Source: Escarpia spicata
Taxonomy: Eukaryota; Annelida; Polychaeta; Sabellida; Siboglinidae
Reading direction: 5' to 3'
Assembly: GCA_963995525.1 (NCBI GenBank)
Contig: OZ023207.1
Location: forward strand, 6,529,690 to 6,593,689
DNA: 64,000 bases
Position numbers and translations under genes: made by a program. Below the pieces are notes generated by a model, which saw nothing but the letters and a program-made list of their open reading frames with translations, had not been told where the DNA came from and ran no database searches. Positions 12,448 to 22,740 of this stretch are shown here, one piece after another (positions within the stretch are counted from its first letter, which is position 1; the number at the start of each line of letters is the position of its first letter).

Positions 12448-13389
12448 ATGGATGCAAGCGAATTGTACGAATACAAACCTATTGTTATCAGTGTAATGAT
12501 CATCATGAGTATAACACTGAACGCACTCGGAATCGCTGTCATCGTCAGATATCCACAACTGCGTGAAGATCGTACGACGCTCTTCATGTTCTCGCTCACG
12601 CTGTCAGATCTTGGCAACGCCTGTTTGGCGATGCCCATCAGCGCTGCTGTGTGGTCCAGCTCGACGCCGAATATACGCAACGACACTCAATATTTTCACA
12701 AGATTCACGCCGTCTTCTCGGTTTGGTTCACCATCACCTCAATGAACAGTCTCTGCTGGGTGACCGTGCGCAAGATGGTCGCCATAAAGAATCCGCTCCG
12801 CTATGAACAAGTCCTCACTCAAAATCGTTGCTACATCATAATATGCGGAATGTGGTTGACTGGGGCGCTGGTTGGCGCCATAGTGGCGTATCATGTGGAA
12901 TCGTGGAACTTTGACATATGTATATACAACGTAACAATTTCTAAAGACAATGTTGGATTACTATTTTTCTTTGCTATAGTCGCGGTTGTTTGCCCTGTTA
13001 TCGGCCTAATTTATTCAACTGCGGGAATATTCCGAGCGGTTCTTCGAACGTATCATCAAATTACAACGCATTTGACGTCTATGGGTGGAGAAAATGGCGA
13101 CATCGCAACCATCCCGTCTTTGACCGTCAAGACCATTCGTTCGGGAAGAAACGTGTTAATTATATGTTTTGCTCTAGTCGTGTTGACGATTCCATACCTT
13201 CTATATGCGTCTATGTTGTTGTCGGGATTGAGTAAATACCTTCCTATGTGGTATGCGTTTGGGTCCTATTGGATTTTAACGAGCAATTCGTTCATAAACA
13301 GTCTCATCTATATTGTCGTATTTCGATATGTTCGTGATAAAACGGTAGAGATGCTACGTGATGTTTCTCGGGTCTGTACGGGTTTGTAA
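12448..13389 (+). CDS. Rhodopsin-family GPCR, single exon (copy A)
   Basis: 313 residues, seven predicted membrane segments (about 11-34, 45-68, 87-113, 129-150, 168-197, 235-259, 272-296). Class A landmarks are Asn25 (TM1), Asp54 in SLTLSDL (TM2), Trp in TM4, Pro in TM5 and TM6 (LTIPY), and NPLRY in loop 2. The key switches are altered: the DRY site reads RKM, CWxP is replaced by VVLTIP, and NPxxY reads NSLIY. It has sequons NDT (loop 1) and NVT (loop 2). An upstream in-frame ATG at 12373 would add 25 residues, but copies C and D align at the MD... start, so I use 12448. AATAAA follows at 13403. Such receptors signal through G proteins at the plasma membrane. The ligand is unknown; a chemosensory or amine-like role is only inference. 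Confidence 0.88.
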   Translation: MDASELYEYKPIVISVMIIMSITLNALGIAVIVRYPQLREDRTTLFMFSLTLSDLGNACLAMPISAAVWSSSTPNIRNDTQYFHKIHAVFSVWFTITSMNSLCWVTVRKMVAIKNPLRYEQVLTQNRCYIIICGMWLTGALVGAIVAYHVESWNFDICIYNVTISKDNVGLLFFFAIVAVVCPVIGLIYSTAGIFRAVLRTYHQITTHLTSMGGENGDIATIPSLTVKTIRSGRNVLIICFALVVLTIPYLLYASMLLSGLSKYLPMWYAFGSYWILTSNSFINSLIYIVVFRYVRDKTVEMLRDVSRVCTGL

Positions 13390-13402
13390 CTTGAACAAAG
13401 AT

Positions 13403-13408
13403 AATAAA
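13403..13408 (+). terminator. Polyadenylation signal of GPCR A
   Basis: AATAAA 14 bp after the stop codon. The surrounding 3' sequence is repeated after the pseudogene at 14120. Confidence 0.55.
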
Positions 13409-13859
13409 TGTCAAAATAGATTATACCTTTAATAGAATGATCTACTTTGCTTTCTTTTCAAATAATAAAATATGTGTACATTTCGAATTAATATTATTCA
13501 CGACAAAGTCGCGTTTACATATGTCTACATTAAGAAATTGTGCCTTTCCGTAGATGTGCCTCACGCACACTATATTTAAATAATAAAATAGATCTTACCT
13601 TTAAAATATGAAATTATTTGTTTTCTTGTAGGGACGAAATACGTATGGATTTCGATGTAAATATAGTTTTAAAATATTATACTGGATGTATGTGGGCTAG
13701 AATTTCAAAAATAGTACCAACGCATGATTTTGGGGGGATAAATTTCGAAGTTCCTCAATTCGAATTTTTATCATGATTTCTGGGAAACAAAGAGGTTCTA
13801 GTATCTAGATATAATATATTGTCAACACCGCGTTTATGGTTTTTCTGTGGTATCCGTTG

Positions 13860-14215
13860 AAAGTGGATGACACGACGTCGCAATAATCCCGTCATTCACC
13901 TTAAAGTCGATTCCTTCTGGAAGAAACATGCTGATTGTTTGTTTGGCGCTCATTGTGTTGACAATTCCATATGTAGTAAGTGCTTATGTGACATTGGTGT
14001 GATTGGTTAGGTATATGCTTTCGTGGTATGACTTTGCAGCTTCATGGATCTTAGTGAGCATCTCGTTCATAAACAGTCTCATGTATATTATGGTATTTCG
14101 ATCTATTCGTAAAACACAGTAAAAATGTTACGTGATGGTATTCATATATGTACGTGTCTGTAACTTGGCCAAATACAATAAAACTAAAAATAGATGATAC
14201 CTTCAACAGAATGAT
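13860..14215 (+). pseudogene. GPCR fragment, TM6-TM7 and 3' UTR (copy A')
   Basis: From 13880 the frame reads AIIPSFTLKSIPSGRNMLIVCLAL...LTIPY, a TGA at 14000-14002, then SWILVSISFINSLMYIMVF and a TAA. This matches the end of copy A, including the NSLxY version of TM7. The following AAAATAGATGATACCTT matches the sequence after copy A, so the duplicated piece includes 3' UTR. No 5' half is present. It is a tandem partial duplicate of copy A, inactivated. Confidence 0.88.
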
Positions 14216-14279
14216 GACGTAGTTTGTTTTATTTTCTAAAATCAATATAATACTAAACACGATTAATCCATTTTGTTGG

Positions 14280-15070
14280 TTTTGAGAAAGAGTCAGTTTT
14301 GTATTATCTCAAAGTTTAAATAAAAACTTGTAAATAGAGTCGGTGTATACTAAGAATCCAAACTCACAGAGGATGGTAGCAAAGTCTGAAATATGTGTTG
14401 CATGATTGTTACGTAAGATGATGTGAATAATGTTCTCATCAAAATGCTGTATATGTGTCGTCACTCCATGTAGCGGTACGTGCGACAAGGTTGGCTGATT
14501 GGCTGAACATGGATATATCGCGCTTTGACTAAAAAAAACCGTTGGCGTTCATCGCGTTTTGAAAACAAACGTATTTTTTTGAAAAAGTTTAATAGGGATA
14601 TGTTGCGTTTTTTTAGATAGTATGTTAGCTGAACATGTGTCTGATCAAACAGTCATCCTTGTTTGGCGTAATTTCAAAAATGGTGACGTTTTCCCTGAAA
14701 GCCTTCAGATGCATACATTTTGAATTTAATATAATTCAACACGTAGTCGTATGTATATGTCTAAATAAGAACACATGTTGTAGAGGACGCGTTTGACAGA
14801 CGTAGAAATGTTGTATTGATTATGAATATCGCAGTCACGTATTGTTGTTATTGCTCTCCTCTGTCTCCTCTCGATTTACAACTTTCTAGTTTTACCTGAA
14901 TTAATTTGAAGCTATTTAGAATTGGTCATATTTATACATACCTTTTACGTTGGCAAAATTAAGTTTGATTATAATTAGTATTAGCATTTGTAATAGTAGT
15001 AGTAGTAGTAGTAGTAGTAGTATTTTGGCATTTTGCTAACTACATCTGCGTGACACGTCGTCAAAGTTGG
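14280..15070. other. Non-coding, with (TAG)n at 14994-15022
   Basis: No coding or repeat homology recognised apart from about ten TAG trinucleotides. Confidence 0.5.
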
Positions 15071-15816
15071 GCGCCGTTGCTGGATTTAAGCGATCTGCAG
15101 ACACAGTAATCACGCCCAACAGAATTTTGTTTGGTACAAGTTTTACAGATGCCACACATTAATTGAGTGCGTCTTGTGTGTCAAGATCCGCCATGTGAAG
15201 CGAACTTGTATATGTACCTGGATTCAGGGATAGTGTGAACTCGACAGAAATATCAAGGCAACGTACAGATTTACATAATTTATTCACCCCACCGAAAACA
15301 AAAAAGTAAATATTCATAAATCACCTAATTAACTTATCATACCACATTTAAAATACTCCTTGTTGAGACTTGCCAGCCTCATACACCCTCTTATCATCGA
15401 AATTATATGAACAGAGAATAGCTTTTTCAAGTTACCACTTATATATACAGGTTGTAAAAATCCCTCCACCGAAGTCAACACAAACAATCGTGACAGACAA
15501 ATGCAACCTTCTGCGATCACAACAGTGAAATGTCAGGATAATGTTACCCTCGAGGCCATCATAATGTAAATATAATTCGAAGAATGTTCGAATGCAGCGA
15601 TACTCTATTCCGACACGGACGTCAACTTCAATCGGTTCTAGCCGTCTGTACCCTACCGAAGTTGACTCAGCTCAATTTGAGTGAACTTCTCTCTTTTCGC
15701 GAGAATTCTATCATGACACTGACACCGCCTATTCGCGTGTAGCATCGCTATAGGTCTCTCCGCCTTACGAATAAACGTGTATACGTTGCTGGCCGTCACT
15801 CTGACCCGACACTACA
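15066..15816 (-). mobile_element. Possible solo LTR plus primer-binding site
   Basis: On the minus strand a segment beginning TGTAGTGTCGGGTCAG (15816) ends near 15078 at CAGCA and is followed by GGCGCCCAAC. The latter resembles primer-binding sites of many Gypsy elements. TG...CA ends and the position of that motif suggest a ~740-bp LTR. No second LTR, polypurine tract or gag/pol is visible, so this is tentative. Confidence 0.3.
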
Positions 15817-15829
15817 ACAAATGTTAACT

Positions 15830-16845
15830 AACATAACAAAATATTCCTACTTAATGGTATGAACGATACACCCCTCAGAATATGTTATTTCCATCAACAC
15901 AAGTAGTAGTAGTAGTAAAAAACAGTCCCACCACCAAACTTATTCTACGTTTTATCAATCTATGCACCCGTGAATATCATCCGTGACAACAATATTACAA
16001 TCCACATTCGATTATTGTTTCTACATAACAATCGCATAGCTGAGCTACGATCCGCTATCCCGTATAATATGCGCGAAATCAGTATCGTCGCACTAACCAA
16101 GGTTCATTTATCCTCAGCCACACCCTTTTTCAACCCTAGCAATATAAATCACATAACCAACGCAATACATTTTTATATAAGCTAAAATTCACTCAGGTGT
16201 ATACATAACATACCTCCGGTATTCCCTTCTAGAATTCGCATGGATGTAAGACTTCGTTTTCTGTTGATGCAAACGCTCGGTAAGACTTATCTGTCTTTGT
16301 TTGACCACCACACAATAATAATATCTGGTTATAAAGAAGAATAGGTTACATCCTCATCTTCTATGCGTTACTCTGGACTGGTGTGATCTATTTGTCTCAA
16401 CCACTAGTCAGTGAACAATATCCTTCGTATCTGTCATGAGACCCCTGCTGATGCTTACATCAAGAAGAACCATTTGTTTTCTTCTTCGAAGACCTACCAA
16501 AGAGGTGTTTGTTCTACCATGGTCGCTGCAGAAGGCTTTCTGCAAGATGTGGATGGCAGCGCCGGCGGTCCACCAGCGGAAGCATATAAAACAGGCGATA
16601 TGATTTTAAACGACACGTGAAGCAGGGGCGATGGCAAGGAAAGACGGAGAAGCAGTAGCAGCTGAAAAACAAACACATTGAAGAAGGTCCTCGTTAACAG
16701 TGGTGTATCTGACAAGGCTATGCGTATCATGAAGACGCCAACGTCTTCGTCACCAACGTCAACGACGTCACCTTCCGCGCCTTCACCACATCCCTCGCCA
16801 TTGTCTTCGCCGTCTTTGTGAAGAAGGTTCTCGTTGACACTGGTA
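15830..16845. other. Non-coding, weak short repeats
   Basis: GAAGAAGGTCCTCGTTAAC near 16681 recurs with changes at 16820 and, in part, at 16950 around the microsatellite. Minus-strand frames here are low-complexity and not credible genes. Confidence 0.4.
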
Positions 16846-16846
16846 T

Positions 16847-16922
<76 letters not shown>
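16846..16922. repeat. (AC)n(AT)n microsatellite
   Basis: Short AC run, then about 60 bp of AT. Confidence 0.97.
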
Positions 16923-16924
<2 letters not shown>

Positions 16925-17039
16925 CAAATCAGTGAGCATCGTGAGTCCACGTTGACACTTGTATATCTATCAAGGCGATAAGCATCCTGAATCCAAGAGG
17001 CAGACAGGCCCACCAGCCACTGCGAAAGTGCCGGCGGTA

Positions 17040-17475
17040 AGAAACATTTCAGAACATTTAGGACACGTGGGCGTGCCGAAAAATGTTTTCTTTTACAATA
17101 TGCGGACATGAAATCATATTTCGGCACGGCCATGTGCCCTTTATAGATATCGCACAAAATTACTTCCCTTCAAATTACAAACTAAGATCAGGTGGGCGTG
17201 CCGAATAAGTGCAGACCTCAGAGTAGAAAATAGACGCGAGGACTGCAGAGTAGAAAGTACACGCACGGAGAGCAGGGTAGACACAGCCTCATGAAAAAAC
17301 ATCATTGAACATGCGCAATGGCCTATTTAAGGATATGATTAACTTATTTTGTCACCACATAAGAGACATGAATTTAAATAGTTCACATATGTTTCGTCAG
17401 GGGGCGCTATTTGTCCTATTTATTTAGTGCAACACGTATTCACCAGGGGCCCCAATTGACTTGACCTTTTGACAT
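17040..17475. repeat. Interspersed repeat, copy 1
   Basis: The segment contains GGGCGTGCCGAA twice (about 17070 and 17193). 17290-17475 is a diverged direct copy of 17950-18160 (shared ATGCGCAATG-GCCTATT, GACATGAATTTAAA and a CCAGGGG box before TTGACTT). 17193-17270 also matches the reverse complement of about 63545-63615. The family is not identified. Confidence 0.7.
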
Positions 17476-17481
17476 ATTTAT

Positions 17482-17870
17482 TGATATCCAGGAATCAGGT
17501 CAGTTCTACATTTTTCGTATTCTCCAGGAATCAGGTAATTCCTACATTTGTTGTATTGTCCAGGAATCAGGTCCATTTTACATTTTTCATATTGTTCAGG
17601 GATCAGGGCAGTTCTACATTTTTTTGTATTGTCGAGGAATCAGTTCACTTCTACATATTTCTTATTGTCCAGTAATCAGGTCAGTTCTACATTTTTTTGT
17701 TTTGTCGAGGAATCAGGTCAGTTCTACATATTTCGTATTGTCCAAAAGTAGGTCAGTTCTACATTTTTCGTATTGTCCAGGAATCCGATTAGTTCTACAT
17801 TTTTCGTATTGACCAGGAATCAGGTCAGTTCTACTTGCGAAAACAGTTTCGTATTGTCCAGCAACCAGTT
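17482..17870. repeat. 36-bp minisatellite, about 11 copies
   Basis: The unit contains CCAGGAATCAGGTCAGTTC followed by TACATTTTTCGTATTGT. Starts are near 17488, 17524, 17560, 17596, 17633, 17669 and so on, a period of 36-37. Because 36 is a multiple of three it leaves open frames with a repeated RNQV...TFF pattern; these are not genes. Confidence 0.93.
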
Positions 17871-17949
17871 CAACTGTGCTATTAATGACAACGAACGTCG
17901 TTTTTAAACTTCACCTTCCGGGGCGCCATACCTGAAAACATGGTCCACC

Positions 17950-18205
17950 ACGTATCAGACATAACAAAATACACCATTGTGCATGCGCAATGACCTATTG
18001 ACGTCTTTGACCTATTTTTATAGTAGAAAAATAAGAGGCATGAATTTAAAAGTACTGTTTCACCATTTTCCAGCAAATTGGCACTTATTGACTTAGTTAC
18101 ACAGTTCATAACCTATTCGCCAGGGGCGCCTCTTAACTTAACCTTTGTGAACCGGAAGTGACTTTTGGCCTTGCACCTGTTGACCTTTGACCTTTACTTT
18201 TCCTC
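17950..18205. repeat. Interspersed repeat, copy 2
   Basis: Diverged direct copy of 17290-17475 on the other side of the minisatellite. Its end, TTGCACCTGTTGACCTTTGA, matches the reverse complement of about 63478-63505, which ties this family to the right end of the window. Confidence 0.7.
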
Positions 18206-18611
18206 TTCCAACATCCGACGATTTGTACCAATATTACTACTTACCCTCCACTTCAATCTAGAACATGTTATAATTGTACTAATGAAATAGAAAATTAGTT
18301 TCACGTTTTAATGAAATGCCCTATATATTTTAATGAACGACAAGAGCTATCTAAGTGATAAACGATTATCCATCTTTTAGAGTATTTCGTGCGACTGTTG
18401 TCCCTATATCTTACGAACTACGCCACCTGCAGACGCACTGTTGGTGTCACGATGGCGCCGGTGCTTGTGGCGGTGGAAGATTATTGGTTTGTTTTCGATG
18501 ATTGTGCTCGTGTTTGTGTTTAAAAGTACAATCGTGAAGATCTACTCAGCAACAGGGAATCCACGAACGGTGAGTATTACAGTATATAGACCAAATTTCA
18601 ACTTGGACGAC

Positions 18612-18770
18612 GCTGTTTTGTTGACAACATCTATGACATTGCTGGGATTAAGTAAATATGTACCTATGTGGTATACATTTGTTCATAAACAGCCTCATCT
18701 GTATTGTTGTATTTCGAACTGCTCGGGACAAATCTGTGCAAATGGTACGTGATATTAATATGGCACAACA
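18612..18770 (+). pseudogene. GPCR fragment, TM6/7 border (copy E)
   Basis: SMTLLGLSKYVPMWYTF followed, in another frame and after a deletion of the start of TM7, by SLICIVVFRTARDKSVQMVRD. This matches copy A (GLSKYLPMWYAF and IVVFRYVRDKTVEMLRD). Only about 150 bp survive. Confidence 0.8.
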
Positions 18771-18794
18771 CTTGCATAGCAGTAATACTAATAG

Positions 18795-18795
<1 letters not shown>

Positions 18796-18830
<35 letters not shown>
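18796..18830. repeat. (TA)n microsatellite
   Basis: About 35 bp of TA just after the GPCR fragment. Confidence 0.9.
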
Positions 18831-18832
<2 letters not shown>

Positions 18833-20330
18833 CTAATAATTCAATAATTTTGCAAAACGTGTTTATATAGAATTAGTTTAAGTTATTAAATCATTGGGAA
18901 AAATAACACTAACTATCATGATTAGGTCAAAGCGTATAGGAACAAAAAAACAATAGACGGTAACAGAAACAATTTTGCTGTTTTAGTCTAGAAATAAATG
19001 TCCGGAGAAGTTTTCTCGTTTCCCAAAAGAGGCCGAAAGATAGGTATAATTGAATATAGTTGTGTTATATTTCACTTTTGTCATTCATGATTTTGTTTAT
19101 GATGAAATAACTCGAATAATTCACTCGCTCAACGCATCCACCCAACGGCCGCGCATACACCTACACACCAGTAGTCGCTTTAGTCGAGAATAATTGAATG
19201 TTCTCCTACATGTAGCCATTGGCAAAGGAAGAGAGACAGAAACACGTTTTGCATGTAGTGGTTGTACAATATTTAGGGCTTTTGTGACAGAGAAAAGTCT
19301 GGATAACTTTGAATGCAGTCCGACTGGTGTTACAAGGATTTCAACAGGCAGTGCCGCTATTTCAAAGGGACGAGAATTCGTTACAACTATGATGTAGACG
19401 ATTTGCAACTTGCATCCATGCAAATACATTTTGTTCCTATACACACACACATCAGTGTTTCATAATTAAGAACCCTTGTGGTAAGCTTGTGGGAGATGTT
19501 TCTGTCTGCTCGTTCTTACACTAAAATTGGAGGGAATCGACAGTACTTTCTTTCTTTAAAAAACATTCAAGTTGTCATTACCTTCTACATGTTTGTGAAA
19601 TGTTAATTGACGATGATGCTTAGTTAATGTATTAGTAACACAAGCTCTATGGTAATAAATTTATACATGGATTGTGAATGTTATGTTGTAATGGATTTAT
19701 GATTCCAATTGTATTTATTAAGTTTTTTTAGTTTGAAAAGGGCATATCAACATGTAAATCTATGACTTCAGCTACGTTTTGTCAGCAGCAGCGTCACACC
19801 ATATTGTGCATGTATTATGCTGTTGTTGTTGTTGTTGAATAAACTTTCATTCATTCATTCTTTCATTCTGTGTATAGATGCCGAAAATGGGTTCAATTTA
19901 GCAGACGATCGAATTTTTACAACTTCATCACATCAAGAGGCCATCGAGAAAGAGCAAAGTAGTTCTGTTATCACACGGGTGAGAACTTCAGTTCTCACAC
20001 ATTTGTGAACTTCAGTTCAGTTCTCACACGCCCAGGACAACAGCATGCGGGCATAGATCTGCGCCCAATATATTTAAACAATAAAATCAGAGGTCGTTTT
20101 GAAGTTTATTTGAAGGTGTACACTAAATATATTATAGCTTAAAACAATAACGTTTGTTTTTTAACATGTGTACACACAAGAACGCACATACATAGTTATG
20201 TCAGGGCTGTTTTAGTGAAACCGACGTGCGACAGTATTGAGAAGTTATCACTGCTACGTAGTTTACCTGGCTAGCCGCGTAGTGGCGCCACTAATTGATT
20301 GGCTTTATTTCTGGAACAGTATTTAGGCTG
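18831..20330. other. Non-coding; LINE-like tail at 19820-19872
   Basis: No gene recognised. (TTG)n followed by AATAAAC and (ATTC)n at about 19820-19872 looks like a retroposon 3' end, without identifiable coding sequence upstream. Confidence 0.4.
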
Positions 20331-20339
20331 AGTGGTTCC

Positions 20340-21330
20340 ACTTGCTGTCTATTCTTTTTAACAGGAGTGCGTTGCAGTAGTCAAATCGTAGTGTGATGGC
20401 ATTAATATTATGCGTTCCTTTGTAGGTTTGAGTAGAAAACGGCTTATATGACTGATGTTGGAAATATAGAATGAGAATGTGACACTTGCTTTTTCATTCC
20501 TGCCAACGAAGGCACCATGATTTTGAACACATGGCGATACTGCGAATGTAGAAATACCAACGCGAATTACAGTGGTGTCGACGAATGCAGCTGCACACTT
20601 GGGTACATTTGGAAGATACCGTGTCTTGCCATTATTCATACATACATAATTCCATGCCATCAATGTTTTTATTTCGTACAGAGAGTCCTCCATTTGCTGC
20701 AAAACAGGCGCTAAAGCGGGTGGGTTCAGGTTGAAGTGTGTGTAGATCTGCACATCGTCAGCATAGTGATGGAAACATAGTCCATGGGCTCGACTGATGC
20801 TGCCAATAGGTTGGACGAACGATGAAAAAGGAGTGGCCCCAGGACACCCGCCAGAGTAATTATAGTCGACTATTGGTCACTGATCTCTACTAGACGCGTC
20901 CGCTCTTGCAGATACAACTTCACCCTCTCGTCTAGTGCTTTGCCCACAAAGCATAGCGCAAAGGTAACCGCCCAATCAAGATATAGTGGTTGAAGGCCAC
21001 ATTGAAATCAACGAGAACCAAGATTGTTCCTTGTTTATTGTCCGCGGCAGTTTTGATGGAACTTGTAACTTAGAGTAGCTTACTTTCAATCAAATGTATT
21101 CTTCGGATATGCCGACTGAAACACACAGCCATTTACTGATCAGAATCATATGTCATTATCCTATGCGCGACTACTTTCTCAATCACCTTGGTTAATTGTG
21201 TGAAGTTACTCATTTGTCGATGGTTGTTCTGTATGTCTTTGTCAAGCAATGACTTCTTCAACAATGAACACACACTTGCAGGTTTAAGCGGTCCTGGCAT
21301 AACTGACTGAATTTTTAATCCGTGTGATGA
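20340..21330 (-). pseudogene. Non-LTR reverse transcriptase remnant
   Basis: On the minus strand, 20358-20840 encodes GCPGATPFSSF (decayed PQGSVLGP), HYADDVQIYTHF (intact YADD box) and the thumb region with VQNHGA and ISNISHISRFL. Upstream, 20850-21330 has traces of motif A and the preceding blocks with stops. Arrangement and wording resemble CR1-group elements. No endonuclease is seen. Confidence 0.8.
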
Positions 21331-22070
21331 CTGAAGCAGTACTGGTGATAGTGTCTCTTAGCTGACCTATAGGATCCAGTGCGCACGTCTCGTCGGGAGT
21401 GCCGCAAATAACTGTGATTTATGTGTTCGTATTTCTTTCAAACACATGAATACAATCGGTGAAGCACCGTTTTTCATGTGTTGGTTATCGATGATGTTGA
21501 AGCACTGCAGACTAGACAGGAGTTTGTCGATATTTTCACTGAAGAAGTGAGAACATAGTTAACATTACTGGGCGGTCAAATGGAGATCAGGATACTGCTG
21601 TGTACGCTTGCCATCAACTGATCCCAATAATCGAAATTTTCCTGTTTTGTTTGCCTTTCTCAGCGGTTTTAAAACTAATCCGTTGTGCGTTCGGAACTCA
21701 GAGCAGTGCATTTATCACGGGCAATGATATATATAGTTCTAGTTCCTCCTCCATACATTCTCAAGTTTCAATAGTACCAATGATGGGGTGTACTGTCTCT
21801 TACACGTACGTTGGTATGAATTTGTCTTGTTGAGAACTGTGTCATGATTAGTAAAATTGCACGATGCATCGGATTTTGTGTGCACGCTTCCGACCATTTG
21901 TGTTTCATCCCATCAGACACGCTGTAGAATAAAGAATCTAATGCCATTATCGGATTAATACATTACTCTATTTGACCGAACAGTTGAACGTATGTCCACA
22001 TCTGTGTAATATAACACCATTCCTAGAACAGACTGTTACGAAGAGGAAGCGAAAGTGTAATTGCTTCACC
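21331..22070. other. Non-coding, no recognised feature
   Basis: Possibly further decayed 5' sequence of the minus-strand RT element. Nothing that I can support. Confidence 0.35.
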
Positions 22071-22079
22071 GGGAATTTC

Positions 22080-22740
22080 AAAATAGATATCAATGACTTC
22101 GAAGCATCCAAACCTATTGTAGTCAGCGCAGTTACCGTACTGAATATAACTTTAAACCTGATCGTAATAGCTGTCATCGCCAGATATCCACAACTGCGCG
22201 AAGATGGCTCGACGCTCTTCATGTTCACGTTCACGCTGTCTGATCTCGCCTACGGCTGTACGGTGCTGCCCATCAGTGCCGCCGACGTGTGCATCAGTGC
22301 TACGCCGAAAGTACGTAATTACATCAAATATGTTCCGAAGATTCAAACTGTCATCTCAGTTTGGTTCACCGTCACCTCAATGTACAGTCTCTGCTGGGTG
22401 ACCGTGTGCAAGATGATCGCTCTATGAACAAGTCCTCACTCTAAATCGATGGTGCATGATAATAACTGGACTGTGGTTAATCGGGACGGTAATGGACGAA
22501 ATAGTGGCATATTATGTTGAATCGTGGAACTTTTACGCATGTATGTACTACGTAAACATTTCCAAAAGCAATTTGGTTTTGTTGTATATAATTGTATTCA
22601 TCGCAACTATATGCCCTATTGTCGGCCTCGTCAACTCGATTACACGAATATTCCGAGCGATTCTTCTAACACGCCGTCTAATTACAAATGGGTGGAGAGA
22701 ATGACGACTTCTTTGTCAACATATCTCTACCTAACCTGAA
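22080..22740 (+). pseudogene. GPCR pseudogene, TM1-TM5 (copy B)
   Basis: 21972-22427 gives an in-frame TM1-TM3 (ASKPIVVS, IARYPQLREDGSTLFMF, LSDLAYG, LCWVTVCKMIAL), with CKM at the DRY site as in copy D. The run of about 17 bases that should encode the TNPLR part of loop 2 is deleted, shifting the frame and giving a stop. 22456-22704 continues as TM4-TM5 (GLWLIGTVMDEIVAYYVESWNF, ATICPIVGLV) and then ends in unrelated sequence. TM6 and TM7 are absent. Confidence 0.9.

Noticed and set aside
16494..16862. 122-codon minus-strand ORF, Asp/Glu/Val-rich
   Set aside because: Low-complexity, runs into a microsatellite, no domain, and overlaps diverged short repeats.
17469..17812. Repeat-protein-like ORFs (RNQV...TFF)
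   Set aside because: Produced by the 36-bp minisatellite, whose period is a multiple of three.
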